A DNA stretch of 64,000 nt from PCPOR2b sp965220385 (GTDB lineage: Bacteria; Poribacteria; WGA-4E; PCPOR2b), in assembly GCA_965220385.1 (NCBI GenBank), contig OZ244825.1:3720001-3784000 (forward strand). Direction: 5' to 3'. Of the stretch, positions 32,799-41,306 are shown in pieces (within the stretch, counting starts at the first letter, position 1; every line of letters begins with the position of its first letter). The position numbers and the translations under genes were made by a program. The notes under the pieces were generated by a model. That model had not been told where the DNA came from. It searched no databases and saw only the letters and a program-made list of their open reading frames with translations.

Positions 32799-34337
32799 CT
32801 ATTCCGCACGGGGGATCAGGACGCTACCATCAGGTAATGTGGCACGAAACGCAAATGCCCAACCGCAATAATTGGATCCCGGTGTATTGCTCAGTTTGAG
32901 GACGATTACGTTCTGCCCCTTCTTCAAATTGACCTCAACCGTCTGGGATCGGAAGGCATCGTGATGTCCCAGATCAATTGGATCACCCCCATTCACCCGC
33001 AAAATCAACCGGTCGTCCCACGCCAAACGAACCCTCGCCGCTGTGTCCTCCGCTACCTCTAAAACACATCTCGCGATAGCCGCCGCATCCCGACTGTTGC
33101 TGGGCGTACCGCGTACGTGGGGACGAAAGATGTGGTTGAAATCTACGAACCCACGAAGCGCGAGCCGCTTCTGCCAACGGGGGACATCTCTGCCGATCTC
33201 ACGAGATTCCTCCGTCAACCAAGGAGAATCCTCGTCGTGCATACCGTCGAAAGTCGCTTCAGGATCAAAGTCGGTCTCCGCAGCCAGATCCGCCTCCATG
33301 GCGCGTTCATCGCGATTCCAGAACGGTCCGCATACCCACCACCTGCCGGTGTCCGGGAGCGGTAGGTCATGGGTGCCCTTCGGCAGCTCGCCCCACGGCG
33401 ATTCAAATCGTTCGGCGGGCTGGAGCAGGGGCCAGTCCGGCATCTCGAAGAAGGGTCTGACCGGTCCCTCCTGATACCAGTAAGATGTCGCGCAGATGTC
33501 ATTTTGCATTGAACCAAACCGCACATGGATCGACTTCCTAAACTCAATCGTGTCTCGTTCGAAGAACCGGTAACCGACCAATCGCTGTGCAGGTCGGGCT
33601 TGACCGACATCGGCGTGGGTATAGTAGGGCATACCTGCGTAAAGATGTGTTTCTGGATCGTGTAACGCACCACCGAACGATGAGCCGAATGTATCCTCGC
33701 CTCCAATCCCTCGAAGGTAGGCAGGGTGATCGCCATCGCCGTCTATGTAGATGTTGTCTCCCCCACCGTGACTCCAGCGGTCTGTATCGTCGTAAAGCCG
33801 GACGCCGTAGGCAAAGCCAATCAGTTGCCCCGGTCCGTCCGCGTCCAAGAGCAAGAAGTCCTCCCCATAGCGTTCCGTCGGTGCCTCGCGCCGCCACCGG
33901 GCACAGAAGCGGCGTGGTTCTTCAAGTTCTTGATCCGGGAAACGATGCCAATTCACGAACATATAAACCGAGCCATCCCCGCCGCCAGACTCCACCTCGA
34001 TTCGGGCAGACCGTGCGAAAGGCATGTCGAAATAACAGTTGTAACCGCTGAAACCTTGCACGGACAGGTAGCGCGTGTTCACCGGATACCAAGGGAGTCC
34101 GTGCATCACCCCAAAAAAGTCGCCGAACGGTGCCTCGACGTAGGGCACGGATTCATGGTCGAAGTAGATACGAATGATAATGTTCCGACCATTTCCCTCG
34201 CGGCCAGCCGTTCCCCAGATATGGCGTATGCAGCCCGGTCCCTCCAAGTTCGCGAGCGTTGTCCGCTCATTTGTTTTCACCCGTTGAACTACACTGATCC
34301 GGTCCGATACAGCGATCTTCGGCAGGTTCAAATTCAT
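32799..34337 (-). CDS. DUF2961 family protein (putative glycoside hydrolase-like)
   Basis: 512 residues, AGGAAGG just upstream. GPGCIRHIWGT, IIRIYFDHESVPYVEAPFGDFFG and YNCYFDMPFARSARIEVE are typical of DUF2961, whose characterised members act on arabinan or fructan linkages. A C-terminal part (from about 400) with LAWDDRLILRVNGGDPIDLG and GQNVIVLKLSNTPG looks like a beta-sandwich. No signal peptide. Coupled to the mscS gene upstream by a 4-bp overlap. Confidence 0.85.
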   Translation of the reverse strand: MNLNLPKIAVSDRISVVQRVKTNERTTLANLEGPGCIRHIWGTAGREGNGRNIIIRIYFDHESVPYVEAPFGDFFGVMHGLPWYPVNTRYLSVQGFSGYNCYFDMPFARSARIEVESGGGDGSVYMFVNWHRFPDQELEEPRRFCARWRREAPTERYGEDFLLLDADGPGQLIGFAYGVRLYDDTDRWSHGGGDNIYIDGDGDHPAYLRGIGGEDTFGSSFGGALHDPETHLYAGMPYYTHADVGQARPAQRLVGYRFFERDTIEFRKSIHVRFGSMQNDICATSYWYQEGPVRPFFEMPDWPLLQPAERFESPWGELPKGTHDLPLPDTGRWWVCGPFWNRDERAMEADLAAETDFDPEATFDGMHDEDSPWLTEESREIGRDVPRWQKRLALRGFVDFNHIFRPHVRGTPSNSRDAAAIARCVLEVAEDTAARVRLAWDDRLILRVNGGDPIDLGHHDAFRSQTVEVNLKKGQNVIVLKLSNTPGSNYCGWAFAFRATLPDGSVLIPRAE

Positions 34338-35275
34338 CGAATCCTTCCTCCCTGTGCAGATGTAGAAAGATCTGTCGGCAGTTCGTCTGAAGTTGCAACG
34401 GGCGGAGGATTTTTCAACGAGTAAAGCACCTCGGAGTGTGGATAGCAGAATTCCACATTGTCATTTTCGCCGAACGCCCTATGGATGATTTTTACAATAT
34501 CACTGACATTCTCTGCATAATCTTCAGGGGTTGTCTTATAGCGTAAGCGCATCAGCACCCCCGCATCAAATAGCTCTGCCCTGATGAACGGTTCTTCACC
34601 AGTTATCTCGATAGTGTCCGCTGTAACCTGTTTTGCTGCGTCAACTAAAATCTTTTCCGCCTCATCCCAATCGGATTGGAATGTTATCCGTACCGGCACC
34701 TCACTCAGGATATACTCCACATCAAAGGTATAATTCGTGATTGTCTGACTGAAAAGGATCGCATTCGGGATCAGTATCCCACGACCAGAACGCTCCTCAC
34801 CCGCCACAGTGCCGCCGACCTGATTCAGGATCACATGGGTGAGCGTGATGTCCTCCACATCCCCCTTGATACCAGCAATAATGACCCGTTGCCCAATTCT
34901 AAAGGGACGTTTCAGGATCAGCATCAACCATGCAGCAACCCCGGTTACAGGGGCTTGCAATGACCAACCGATGATCATTCCCAAGAAGCCAGCAGAGATA
35001 CCAAGCGTTTGGATTGAACCGCTCAAGCTGATTACACCGAAAATCACAATGATGATAATCCAGACAAACGTCCACGTCAGCATGAAATTATCGGCATTCG
35101 CTTCTTTCAGCGCCCGTTTATAGACATAAGCCTTTATAGGACGTGTCAAAATTGCCTTAATCAGCAGCAGCGTAGCGATGGTGATAACACTTAGCACGAG
35201 TCCACGATGTGGGGATTGACTGACCGCAATAACAAAATCCCTAACAGTGTTCCAGATCTGAAGCAACGTTTCCAT
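34334..35275 (-). CDS. Small-conductance mechanosensitive channel (MscS family)
   Basis: 313 residues. Transmembrane helices at about 21-43 and 67-90 precede the pore helix region with GISAGFLGMIIGWSLQAPVTGVAAWLMLILKRPFRIGQRVIIAG, typical of MscS. The beta domain (GVVEDITL-like KGDVEDITLTHV, IPNAILFSQTITNYTF) and a C-terminal alpha/beta part follow. It releases solutes on hypo-osmotic shock. It is the first gene of the operon with DUF2961 and a sulfatase. Confidence 0.93.
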   Translation of the reverse strand: METLLQIWNTVRDFVIAVSQSPHRGLVLSVITIATLLLIKAILTRPIKAYVYKRALKEANADNFMLTWTFVWIIIIVIFGVISLSGSIQTLGISAGFLGMIIGWSLQAPVTGVAAWLMLILKRPFRIGQRVIIAGIKGDVEDITLTHVILNQVGGTVAGEERSGRGILIPNAILFSQTITNYTFDVEYILSEVPVRITFQSDWDEAEKILVDAAKQVTADTIEITGEEPFIRAELFDAGVLMRLRYKTTPEDYAENVSDIVKIIHRAFGENDNVEFCYPHSEVLYSLKNPPPVATSDELPTDLSTSAQGGRIR

Positions 35276-35412
35276 CCGTACTCATCCTCCCCATAAACCC
35301 TCTGAGAATCTTTAGTAAAAATCGATAAAGCCATCTGTTTTTTTCGCTTAGAGAATTATATCACAGATCCGTTCTCAACCCGAATCGATATTTCCGATTT
35401 CTTGGTTTGAAC

Positions 35413-35441
35413 TTGACCGTTATCAGCCCCTATGATACCAT
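35413..35441 (+). promoter_or_regulatory. Sigma-70-type promoter for the DUF6807/creatininase genes
   Basis: TTGACC (35413-35418), 17 bp, TACCAT (35436-35441), about 60 bp before the TTG start at 35502. Good -35 and spacing, moderate -10. Confidence 0.55.
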
Positions 35442-35501
35442 CTATCCTCACACGGTCTCATTATACCTACCACTACAATTTCCCATACAAGGAGCAAACC
35501 G

Positions 35502-36623
35502 TTGAAACAGAACTCCAACACTGTCGCTGTCAAAGTCGATGCCGGCTCCATAGATCGAAATAACGACCTCATCCGACTCCCTTTCAATCCGAAAGATCAC
35601 TTTCCCGATTGGCAAGAGGGTACCGCAACACTCGCCATTTCTCAAACCGATACGGATGGATCGCCGTTAGACACGGAAATCCCCGCTCAGTTTGAACCAA
35701 CAACCCGTGAGTTAGCGTGGCAAACCGGTTCCTTGGGTGCGGGAGAATCGGCACGGTACGCTATCCGCGCCGTTGACCTTCCACCCAACAACCGATACGC
35801 CATCGAGCAGAAACCGGCACATCTCCTAATCACCGTCGATAATCAGGTGTTCGCACGATACAACTACTTGGGTGTCTGGAAGCCGTACTTTTGGCCCGTG
35901 AACGGAAATCATGGCACGGTGGTGCGTGGAGCGGGCGGCGGCGATCACCCACACCACACGGGGCTCTACCTCGCTTACGGTGGGCACGGCGAGGGTGGAT
36001 CGGCGAATATCTGGTCGGATTGGGATGAACCACCTTATGGACCTTGTGGAAAAATGCTGCACCAACGGTTTATCCGACTCACCGCTGGACCTGTGTACGC
36101 GGAATTCGTGGAAGATCTGATCTATGTCAAAGGAAACGGCGATCAGATCCTAACGGAGACCCGAACGGCGCGTGCTTGGTACGCTGATAATGGGAGGCGT
36201 TTTCTGGATCTTACCCACGAAACCACGCCGCCGATAGATATTGGGGATAGACAATTTCTCCTCGTTGCACGGCTGAATCCATCCATGAACCTACCGGACG
36301 AAGGGCATGTCGAAAATTCGGAGGGACTGATCGGTCGGCAGGAGGTCCATCATCAGCGAGCGCGGTGGTGCGATCTTGGCGGGGCGGTGGGAGATGGCGT
36401 GAATGGGCTCGCGCTGTTTGATCACCCGGAAAACATCGAACACCCCGGCTTTTTCGGGGAGATCGCCGTTCAGCAACAGATGAGCATCCTTCACCATCCG
36501 CCGCACAATAACGTCCGTCTCCAATTCCGCGCCTACGTTCACGAAGGCATCACACCGGATGCGGCGGTCGAATCCCATTATCAGTGTTACGCCAATCCAC
36601 TGAAGGCTGAAATTTGCACCTGA
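35502..36623 (+). CDS. DUF6807 (PmoA-like annotated) family protein
   Basis: 373 residues from a TTG with AGGAG seven bases upstream. The core motif RYNYLGVWKPYFWPVNGNHGT and the His-rich GGDHPHHTGLYLAYG are hallmarks of this family, often mislabelled methane oxygenase PmoA. Members occur in carbohydrate-degradation loci of Planctomycetes and similar phyla; no relation to methane oxidation should be inferred. It is followed by a creatininase gene 32 bp downstream. Confidence 0.85.
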   Translation: MKQNSNTVAVKVDAGSIDRNNDLIRLPFNPKDHFPDWQEGTATLAISQTDTDGSPLDTEIPAQFEPTTRELAWQTGSLGAGESARYAIRAVDLPPNNRYAIEQKPAHLLITVDNQVFARYNYLGVWKPYFWPVNGNHGTVVRGAGGGDHPHHTGLYLAYGGHGEGGSANIWSDWDEPPYGPCGKMLHQRFIRLTAGPVYAEFVEDLIYVKGNGDQILTETRTARAWYADNGRRFLDLTHETTPPIDIGDRQFLLVARLNPSMNLPDEGHVENSEGLIGRQEVHHQRARWCDLGGAVGDGVNGLALFDHPENIEHPGFFGEIAVQQQMSILHHPPHNNVRLQFRAYVHEGITPDAAVESHYQCYANPLKAEICT

Positions 36624-36655
36624 TAAAGAGACTGCCCGAAACTAAGGAGAACCTA

Positions 36656-37501
36656 ATGAAATATCGTTTCGCTGAAATGATCTGGTACGAAACCAAAGAG
36701 GCAGCCGAACAGGATCGCGTCGCGGTCCTTCCTGTCGCAACCTATGAAGACCACGGGCCCCATCTCCCGGTTGATACGGATGTCGTTCTATGCACAGGTA
36801 TCTGTGAACGCGCCGTAGCACAAATCCCATCGGAGGCGGTGCTTGCGCCGCCGGTCCCGCACGGCTATAGCCCACACCACATGGATTTCCACGGCACACT
36901 CACTATCGGTTGGGACACCTTCATCAAGTACGTCAGGGATGTCTGTTGCAGCCTCGCCCACCACGGGTTCAAGCGAATCCTCATCGTCAACGGTCACGGG
37001 AGTAACGCGTCTCCCCTCGACCTCGCAGCACGGTTGACGAATATCGAGTACGAAGGGAAGATCCTCTGTGCCTCAGTAAATCATTGGGATACCCGTAAAA
37101 TCAAGGATGTCGGTGCCGAGGTCAGGGATTCCGAATATGGTGGAACATCGCACGGCGGGGAGTACGAAACCGCGCTCTACCTTGCTCTAAAACCGGATCT
37201 GGTCGATATGAGTCGGGCGGTTGACGAAAGGTCGCCGTTGCCACCGAGTTTCAAGACAGATCTGCTCGCAGGGACTCACCCTCAAGGTTCCGCTGCCCGT
37301 TTGATACCGTATTGGAGCTCCCAGACCGCAAGTGGCGTGTTAGGCGATGCAACCAAAGCCACCGTGGAAAAAGGGGAAAAGTTTTTGGAGGCAGCGACGG
37401 AGGGGCTTGTTGAATTGATACGCGAACTGAGAGGAACGGAAATTCCACCCCGCCGTGACCAGCATGAGGAGCATATATCAAGAAAGAGTGCGTGGACGTA
37501 G
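36656..37501 (+). CDS. Creatininase / creatinine amidohydrolase family protein
   Basis: 281 residues from the ATG at 36656 (AAGGAG upstream). Metal-binding motifs VATYEDHGPHLPVDTD (Glu31, His33, Asp42), LIVNGHGSN and SHGGEYETALYL are those of the creatininase superfamily. The family includes creatininases and other cyclic amide hydrolases, so the true substrate is unknown. Pairing with DUF6807 suggests a catabolic role. Confidence 0.9.
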   Translation: MKYRFAEMIWYETKEAAEQDRVAVLPVATYEDHGPHLPVDTDVVLCTGICERAVAQIPSEAVLAPPVPHGYSPHHMDFHGTLTIGWDTFIKYVRDVCCSLAHHGFKRILIVNGHGSNASPLDLAARLTNIEYEGKILCASVNHWDTRKIKDVGAEVRDSEYGGTSHGGEYETALYLALKPDLVDMSRAVDERSPLPPSFKTDLLAGTHPQGSAARLIPYWSSQTASGVLGDATKATVEKGEKFLEAATEGLVELIRELRGTEIPPRRDQHEEHISRKSAWT

Positions 37502-37838
37502 GAATAATTTAAGTTGCTGCTTAAAGCGTGCCGTATTGCGTTTCTCAACCCCGCTCGGCTTGGATAGACATATCCAAGTCTCGGACTCTCCTCGATAAGA
37601 TAGGGACTCCGACAAGCCGGGAGCAGGCAGGCGGAACGGAGCCATCTTAGGTGGGATGCAGCGGATTTGTCAATCCGCTGCGAGTCGCTTTGAATCCCGC
37701 CTGTCCCGATTCATCGGGGATTTTATCGGGGCGGTGATTTTCTCATTTTTATTCTTATCGACCCAAGCTGCGCGCTATTTTTGAGCGCATATAGACTCAA
37801 CGCAATGAAGGCAGATCCCAATTTATCAAACGAAACCT
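37502..37838. repeat. Repeat-rich intergenic region with covarying hairpins
   Basis: This gap contains CTTGGATAGACATATCCAAG (37559-37578, a perfect 8-bp stem) and a second 9-bp stem at 37659-37680 (CAGCGGATT/AATCCGCTG). Both recur at 62861-62880 and 62898-62919, the second with a compensating pair change. 37681-37735 also shares sequence (CTTTGAATCCCG, TCGGGGATTTTATCGGG) with the 51724 and 52616 elements. No gene. Confidence 0.65.
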
Positions 37839-38813
37839 TCAGACAGACCGCTTCAACTGGGCAGACGGCACCTGCCGTTCTCCCAATGTGAATGCCTCAC
37901 CCTCGCCAGCCGCATCAAACCCCAACGATTCAAACAGTGCACGTTTATCTTCATCCTCGACGGAAAGCGTTCCACACCACTCCGTTGCCCCTCGGTCAGT
38001 TCCCCAGTCCATTGCCGCCTGGATTAAATATCCCCAAGCGTCCAGTCGGGATTGATGCGTAAAACCGTCTACATGACACACACCCGACTCGTCAAGCCGG
38101 GCAGTCCCCAGTCCAATCAGATGACCGCTGTCTGCCCCCGCCCCAAACCATGCGCCGTTCTGCTGTTGGAGGAGTGCATCGTATTTCGGGTACAACCCCA
38201 TACACGAGGATTGTAGGGCGTAGCGAGTAGAAAATATACCCGCGTTGGCGTCTAACACCTGCCAGTCGTGCGGACAAACGATCAGCGGAATCATGGGGAC
38301 TCGGTGCGCCGCTGTGCCCGGTATGACGGTAGTTTGTCCCGCCGCTTCCCTGAAATAGTCCACCAGAAACGCTTCCGGTGACTTGCCAGAAACGATCAGC
38401 GCCATCACATTGGCACCGGCGAGTTTCCGCCAACCGAGCCGATAATATATCCGGGCCGCCGACGGGTTGCCTGTACCGAGAAAGAACGCCTCACCGCCCT
38501 GTTCCCGAAAATCGCTAAGGGCGCATTCACAAAGCTGGGCAGCGATTCCCTGACGGCGAAACGCAGGCGGCGTCGCAACCTCTCCCAGCCCGCCCAAGCG
38601 CGGTTCTGCCTTGCCAACTGTGAGATGAGAGGTGCCTGCCAAGTCTTCCCCCTCCCGCATCAGGTAAAGGATATCTTCGTTATCTTCGGTTTCATCGCCG
38701 GCGAAGATGGGCTTGAAGTCTTCATAAGAGGTCTCGAAAATTTCCTCCCAGAATGCGGTCAGCTCTGGAATAAGCGCCTCCGGTAGGGGCACGCTGATCC
38801 TCGTAAAATCCAT
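37839..38813 (-). CDS. GNAT-family N-acetyltransferase
   Basis: 324 residues from the ATG at 38813 (GGAGGG five bases upstream). The acetyl-CoA motif GEVATPPAFRRQGIAAQL and FLGTGNPSAARIYYRLGW are typical of GNAT. The second half (from about 180) resembles another, weaker GNAT-like half, so it may be a tandem type. It lies 33 bp after a sulfatase gene on the same strand. Acceptor unknown. Confidence 0.85.
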   Translation of the reverse strand: MDFTRISVPLPEALIPELTAFWEEIFETSYEDFKPIFAGDETEDNEDILYLMREGEDLAGTSHLTVGKAEPRLGGLGEVATPPAFRRQGIAAQLCECALSDFREQGGEAFFLGTGNPSAARIYYRLGWRKLAGANVMALIVSGKSPEAFLVDYFREAAGQTTVIPGTAAHRVPMIPLIVCPHDWQVLDANAGIFSTRYALQSSCMGLYPKYDALLQQQNGAWFGAGADSGHLIGLGTARLDESGVCHVDGFTHQSRLDAWGYLIQAAMDWGTDRGATEWCGTLSVEDEDKRALFESLGFDAAGEGEAFTLGERQVPSAQLKRSV

Positions 38814-38845
38814 AATTTCCCTCCATCCCAACAAAATCGGGACGA

Positions 38846-40330
38846 TTAAAGATTCATGTGTTCTTCTTCCGGTAACGGCACAGGCTTCGCATCCTCCGTC
38901 CCAATGCTCCAGTCCGCCAAACGTAACCGCAGGTCTGCCAGCACGTCCCGGTGGACGGGATTGTCTACCACATTCTCCAGCTCCCACGGATCGTTTTCCA
39001 GATCATACAGTTCGTCCCGATCGCCCATCGGATCGTGCACATATTTCCACGACTGGGTCCGAGCCATCTTGCGCCTGCCCTCCGCTTCCCGCCACTGCAA
39101 CGACTGTATCAACGCCCGCCTGCCGTAGGGCTGAGGCAGTTTCTCCAGATCTTCCATCCGGAAGGGCGGTCCCCCGCTGCCGTATTCGGAAAAGGTAACA
39201 TCTCGTGGTTCGGCAGCAGTAACAGTTGGCAGCCCCTCGCCGTGCATTGATCGGGGTGTGTCTAATCCCTGAAGTTCCAGCAGCGTCGGCACGATGTCGA
39301 TTAGGTTCGCCATGCTGTCGTCACGCACATTGGTAGGAACCTCTCCGGGCAAAGAAACAATCAGCGGCACATGCGTCAGGCAATCGTAGAAGACACCACC
39401 CTTGCACTGCATCCGGTGCTCACCCATGAAGTCCCCGTGGTCAGAACAGAACACCACAATCGTGTTTTCGCGCAACCCAAGACTTTCCAGTGCGTCTATA
39501 ATCTGCCCTAAAGCGTCATCAATGAAGCGGACCATGCCGTAATAGACCCCCATCACACCATATATATCTTCGAGGGCATCCTCCTCCGCCCCGAGTATCT
39601 TGTGGAGCACACGATTCCGTTCGGGTGCGCGTTCATCAAATTCGTCCTCCCGCCAAGGGGGTAGATCAATCTTCTCCGGCGGGAACATCGCAGCGTATCG
39701 TTCCGGCACCACCCACGGCTCGTGCGGGTCCGGGAACGACACCCATAACGCAAACGGTTCATCTTGGTGCGCTTCAAGGAAACGGGTTGTTTGCCCCGCA
39801 ATTAACCCTGTGGAATAGTCCTCTAACGGAAAATCGGAGGTGGCGTAACCGAAGCGCGGACTTTGGGGGGTCATTGTCCGCCGCAGCTCATGGGCAGCTT
39901 GAATCCCCTCAATCGGACGAAACCATTCCATGCCGCGAGTCTCCGCGTGTCCCGACATCCAACCGTGCCCAACTTCGCACCACGTATCGAAAAGTCCTAA
40001 ATCCTCCGTACTCTCGAAACAGTGGTTCTTGCCAATCAAGCCGGTGTGGTATCCCGCATCCTTCCAGAGTTGGAACGCATGGGTCGCATCCTCTGGCATC
40101 AGGGTCTGATTGCGTCTGCCACCGTGCGAGTGTGGGAACTGCGAGGTCCAGAGCGAAATTCGCGCTGGAACGCATAGGGGGTGCGGCGTAAAGGCATTTT
40201 CAAAGAGCACCCCTTCGTTCGCCAAGCGTTCCATGGATGGCGTCTCGCAGAAGGTATTTCCGTAGAGGTGGCTGGCGGTGGCTTTCTGTTGATCTGTCAT
40301 AATCACCAAAACATTGGGTCTGTCGGACAT
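38846..40330 (-). CDS. Sulfatase (type I)
   Basis: 494 residues, no signal peptide. RPNVLVIMTDQQKATASHLYG at the start, the formylglycine motif PLCVPARISLWTS (CxPxR, Cys53), LIGKNHCF and VFCSDHGDFMGEH are diagnostic. Cytoplasmic sulfate-ester hydrolase. It leads a two-gene unit with the GNAT gene. Confidence 0.95.
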   Translation of the reverse strand: MSDRPNVLVIMTDQQKATASHLYGNTFCETPSMERLANEGVLFENAFTPHPLCVPARISLWTSQFPHSHGGRRNQTLMPEDATHAFQLWKDAGYHTGLIGKNHCFESTEDLGLFDTWCEVGHGWMSGHAETRGMEWFRPIEGIQAAHELRRTMTPQSPRFGYATSDFPLEDYSTGLIAGQTTRFLEAHQDEPFALWVSFPDPHEPWVVPERYAAMFPPEKIDLPPWREDEFDERAPERNRVLHKILGAEEDALEDIYGVMGVYYGMVRFIDDALGQIIDALESLGLRENTIVVFCSDHGDFMGEHRMQCKGGVFYDCLTHVPLIVSLPGEVPTNVRDDSMANLIDIVPTLLELQGLDTPRSMHGEGLPTVTAAEPRDVTFSEYGSGGPPFRMEDLEKLPQPYGRRALIQSLQWREAEGRRKMARTQSWKYVHDPMGDRDELYDLENDPWELENVVDNPVHRDVLADLRLRLADWSIGTEDAKPVPLPEEEHMNL

Positions 40331-40444
40331 TTCGCGCTAACTCCTATCGTGGTTTGTCATACCAAATTTTGGTTATGGTAGTAGATATTGAGTGGTTTGT
40401 CGAGTATAAAATTTGCTTGCGTTCCCAAAATAGTCTCGGAGGTC

Positions 40445-40562
40445 TAGGGCTATTCAGTTTTAGGCTTATTATCCATTTTGTTTGAAAAGGCGCAACCGGG
40501 AGATCCCTCCTACAGTGAGATGTCGGGATTTGGAAATCCCTCCTACAGAAAAACTATGGTAG
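40445..40562. repeat. Short inverted-repeat element, TAGGGT family (copy 2)
   Basis: Homologous, in inverse orientation, to 19211-19332. The left end TAGGGCTATTCAGTTTTA is conserved, while the right end (near AAAACTATGGTAGG) is degraded. It contains two copies of the string CCCTCCTACAG. Confidence 0.7.
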
Positions 40563-40719
40563 GTTTTACAATTACTTAGACATTCCCACTGCACAGCCAA
40601 CCCCCTAAATCCCCATTGTCAGGGGGACTTTGGAAATCTCTCGAAGGTCGGAGTTATGGGTAATGTTTACTTATTTCTATAATTCACCATAAATGCCCCT
40701 ATCGGATGTCGGTATACTA

Positions 40720-40748
40720 TTGACAACACCCTATGCCTCTGCTAAAAT
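40720..40748 (+). promoter_or_regulatory. Sigma-70 promoter for nusB
   Basis: TTGACA (40720-40725), 17-bp spacer, TAAAAT (40743-40748), about 100 bp before the nusB ATG. Perfect -35 and spacing. Confidence 0.8.
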
Positions 40749-40856
40749 GAGGTTTTGCGGGGAAAAGCGACCTGCGAGATAGGATACTAAGACGTAGAGA
40801 AATAAAAACACTCTGCACCATTGCGACTTTGCGTTCAAATGAACGGGTGGACAATC

Positions 40857-41306
40857 ATGAGAAACACGCGCACACAATCCCGGGTTCTTGCCCTTCAGAT
40901 GCTGTATCAGATAGAAGTCACAAAAGTTCCAATTCGCTCTGTCCAAGAATGTTTCTGGCAGGTCAACGACGCGTCAAAGACCGTTAAAGAATTCGCCGAT
41001 CTGCTGGCGGAGGGCACAATGGAACATCTCGACACGATTGATCCGGCGATTCGCTCGGCAGCGACCCATTGGAAGATCGACCGTATGCCCGTTGTTGACC
41101 GATGTCTGCTGCGGAGTACCACGTATGAACTGCTCTATCTCATTGACATTCCGCCCGCTGTTTCAATCAATGAAGCCATTGAACTCGCAAAAAAATACAG
41201 CACCGAAGATTCACCACAGTTTATCAATGCGATTTTGGATAAAATCAAGGACATGGGAACCGAAATGGTTGGCTTAGCGGATCTACGGACGAGTAGGAGT
41301 GAATAG
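40857..41306 (+). CDS. nusB: Transcription antitermination factor NusB
   Basis: 149 residues from the ATG at 40857. TRTQSRVLALQMLYQIEV at the start, VVDRCLLRSTTYELLYLIDIPPAVSINEAIELAKKYS and SPQFINAILDKI are classical NusB signatures. With NusE/S10 it binds boxA of rRNA transcripts to prevent premature termination. The following gene starts directly after its stop codon. Confidence 0.96.
   Translation: MRNTRTQSRVLALQMLYQIEVTKVPIRSVQECFWQVNDASKTVKEFADLLAEGTMEHLDTIDPAIRSAATHWKIDRMPVVDRCLLRSTTYELLYLIDIPPAVSINEAIELAKKYSTEDSPQFINAILDKIKDMGTEMVGLADLRTSRSE

Larger units (their letters stand above)
40331..40856. other. Long intergenic region with a repeat and the nusB promoter
   Basis: 526 bp without a supported gene. 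It holds one TAGGGT-family element (40445-40562) and the nusB promoter (40720-40748). The remainder (about 40565-40715) is AT-rich with no recognisable structure. Confidence 0.6.

Noticed and set aside
35502..36623. Particulate methane monooxygenase subunit
   Set aside because: The PmoA label on this family is a known misnomer; no methane-oxidation genes or membrane helices are present.
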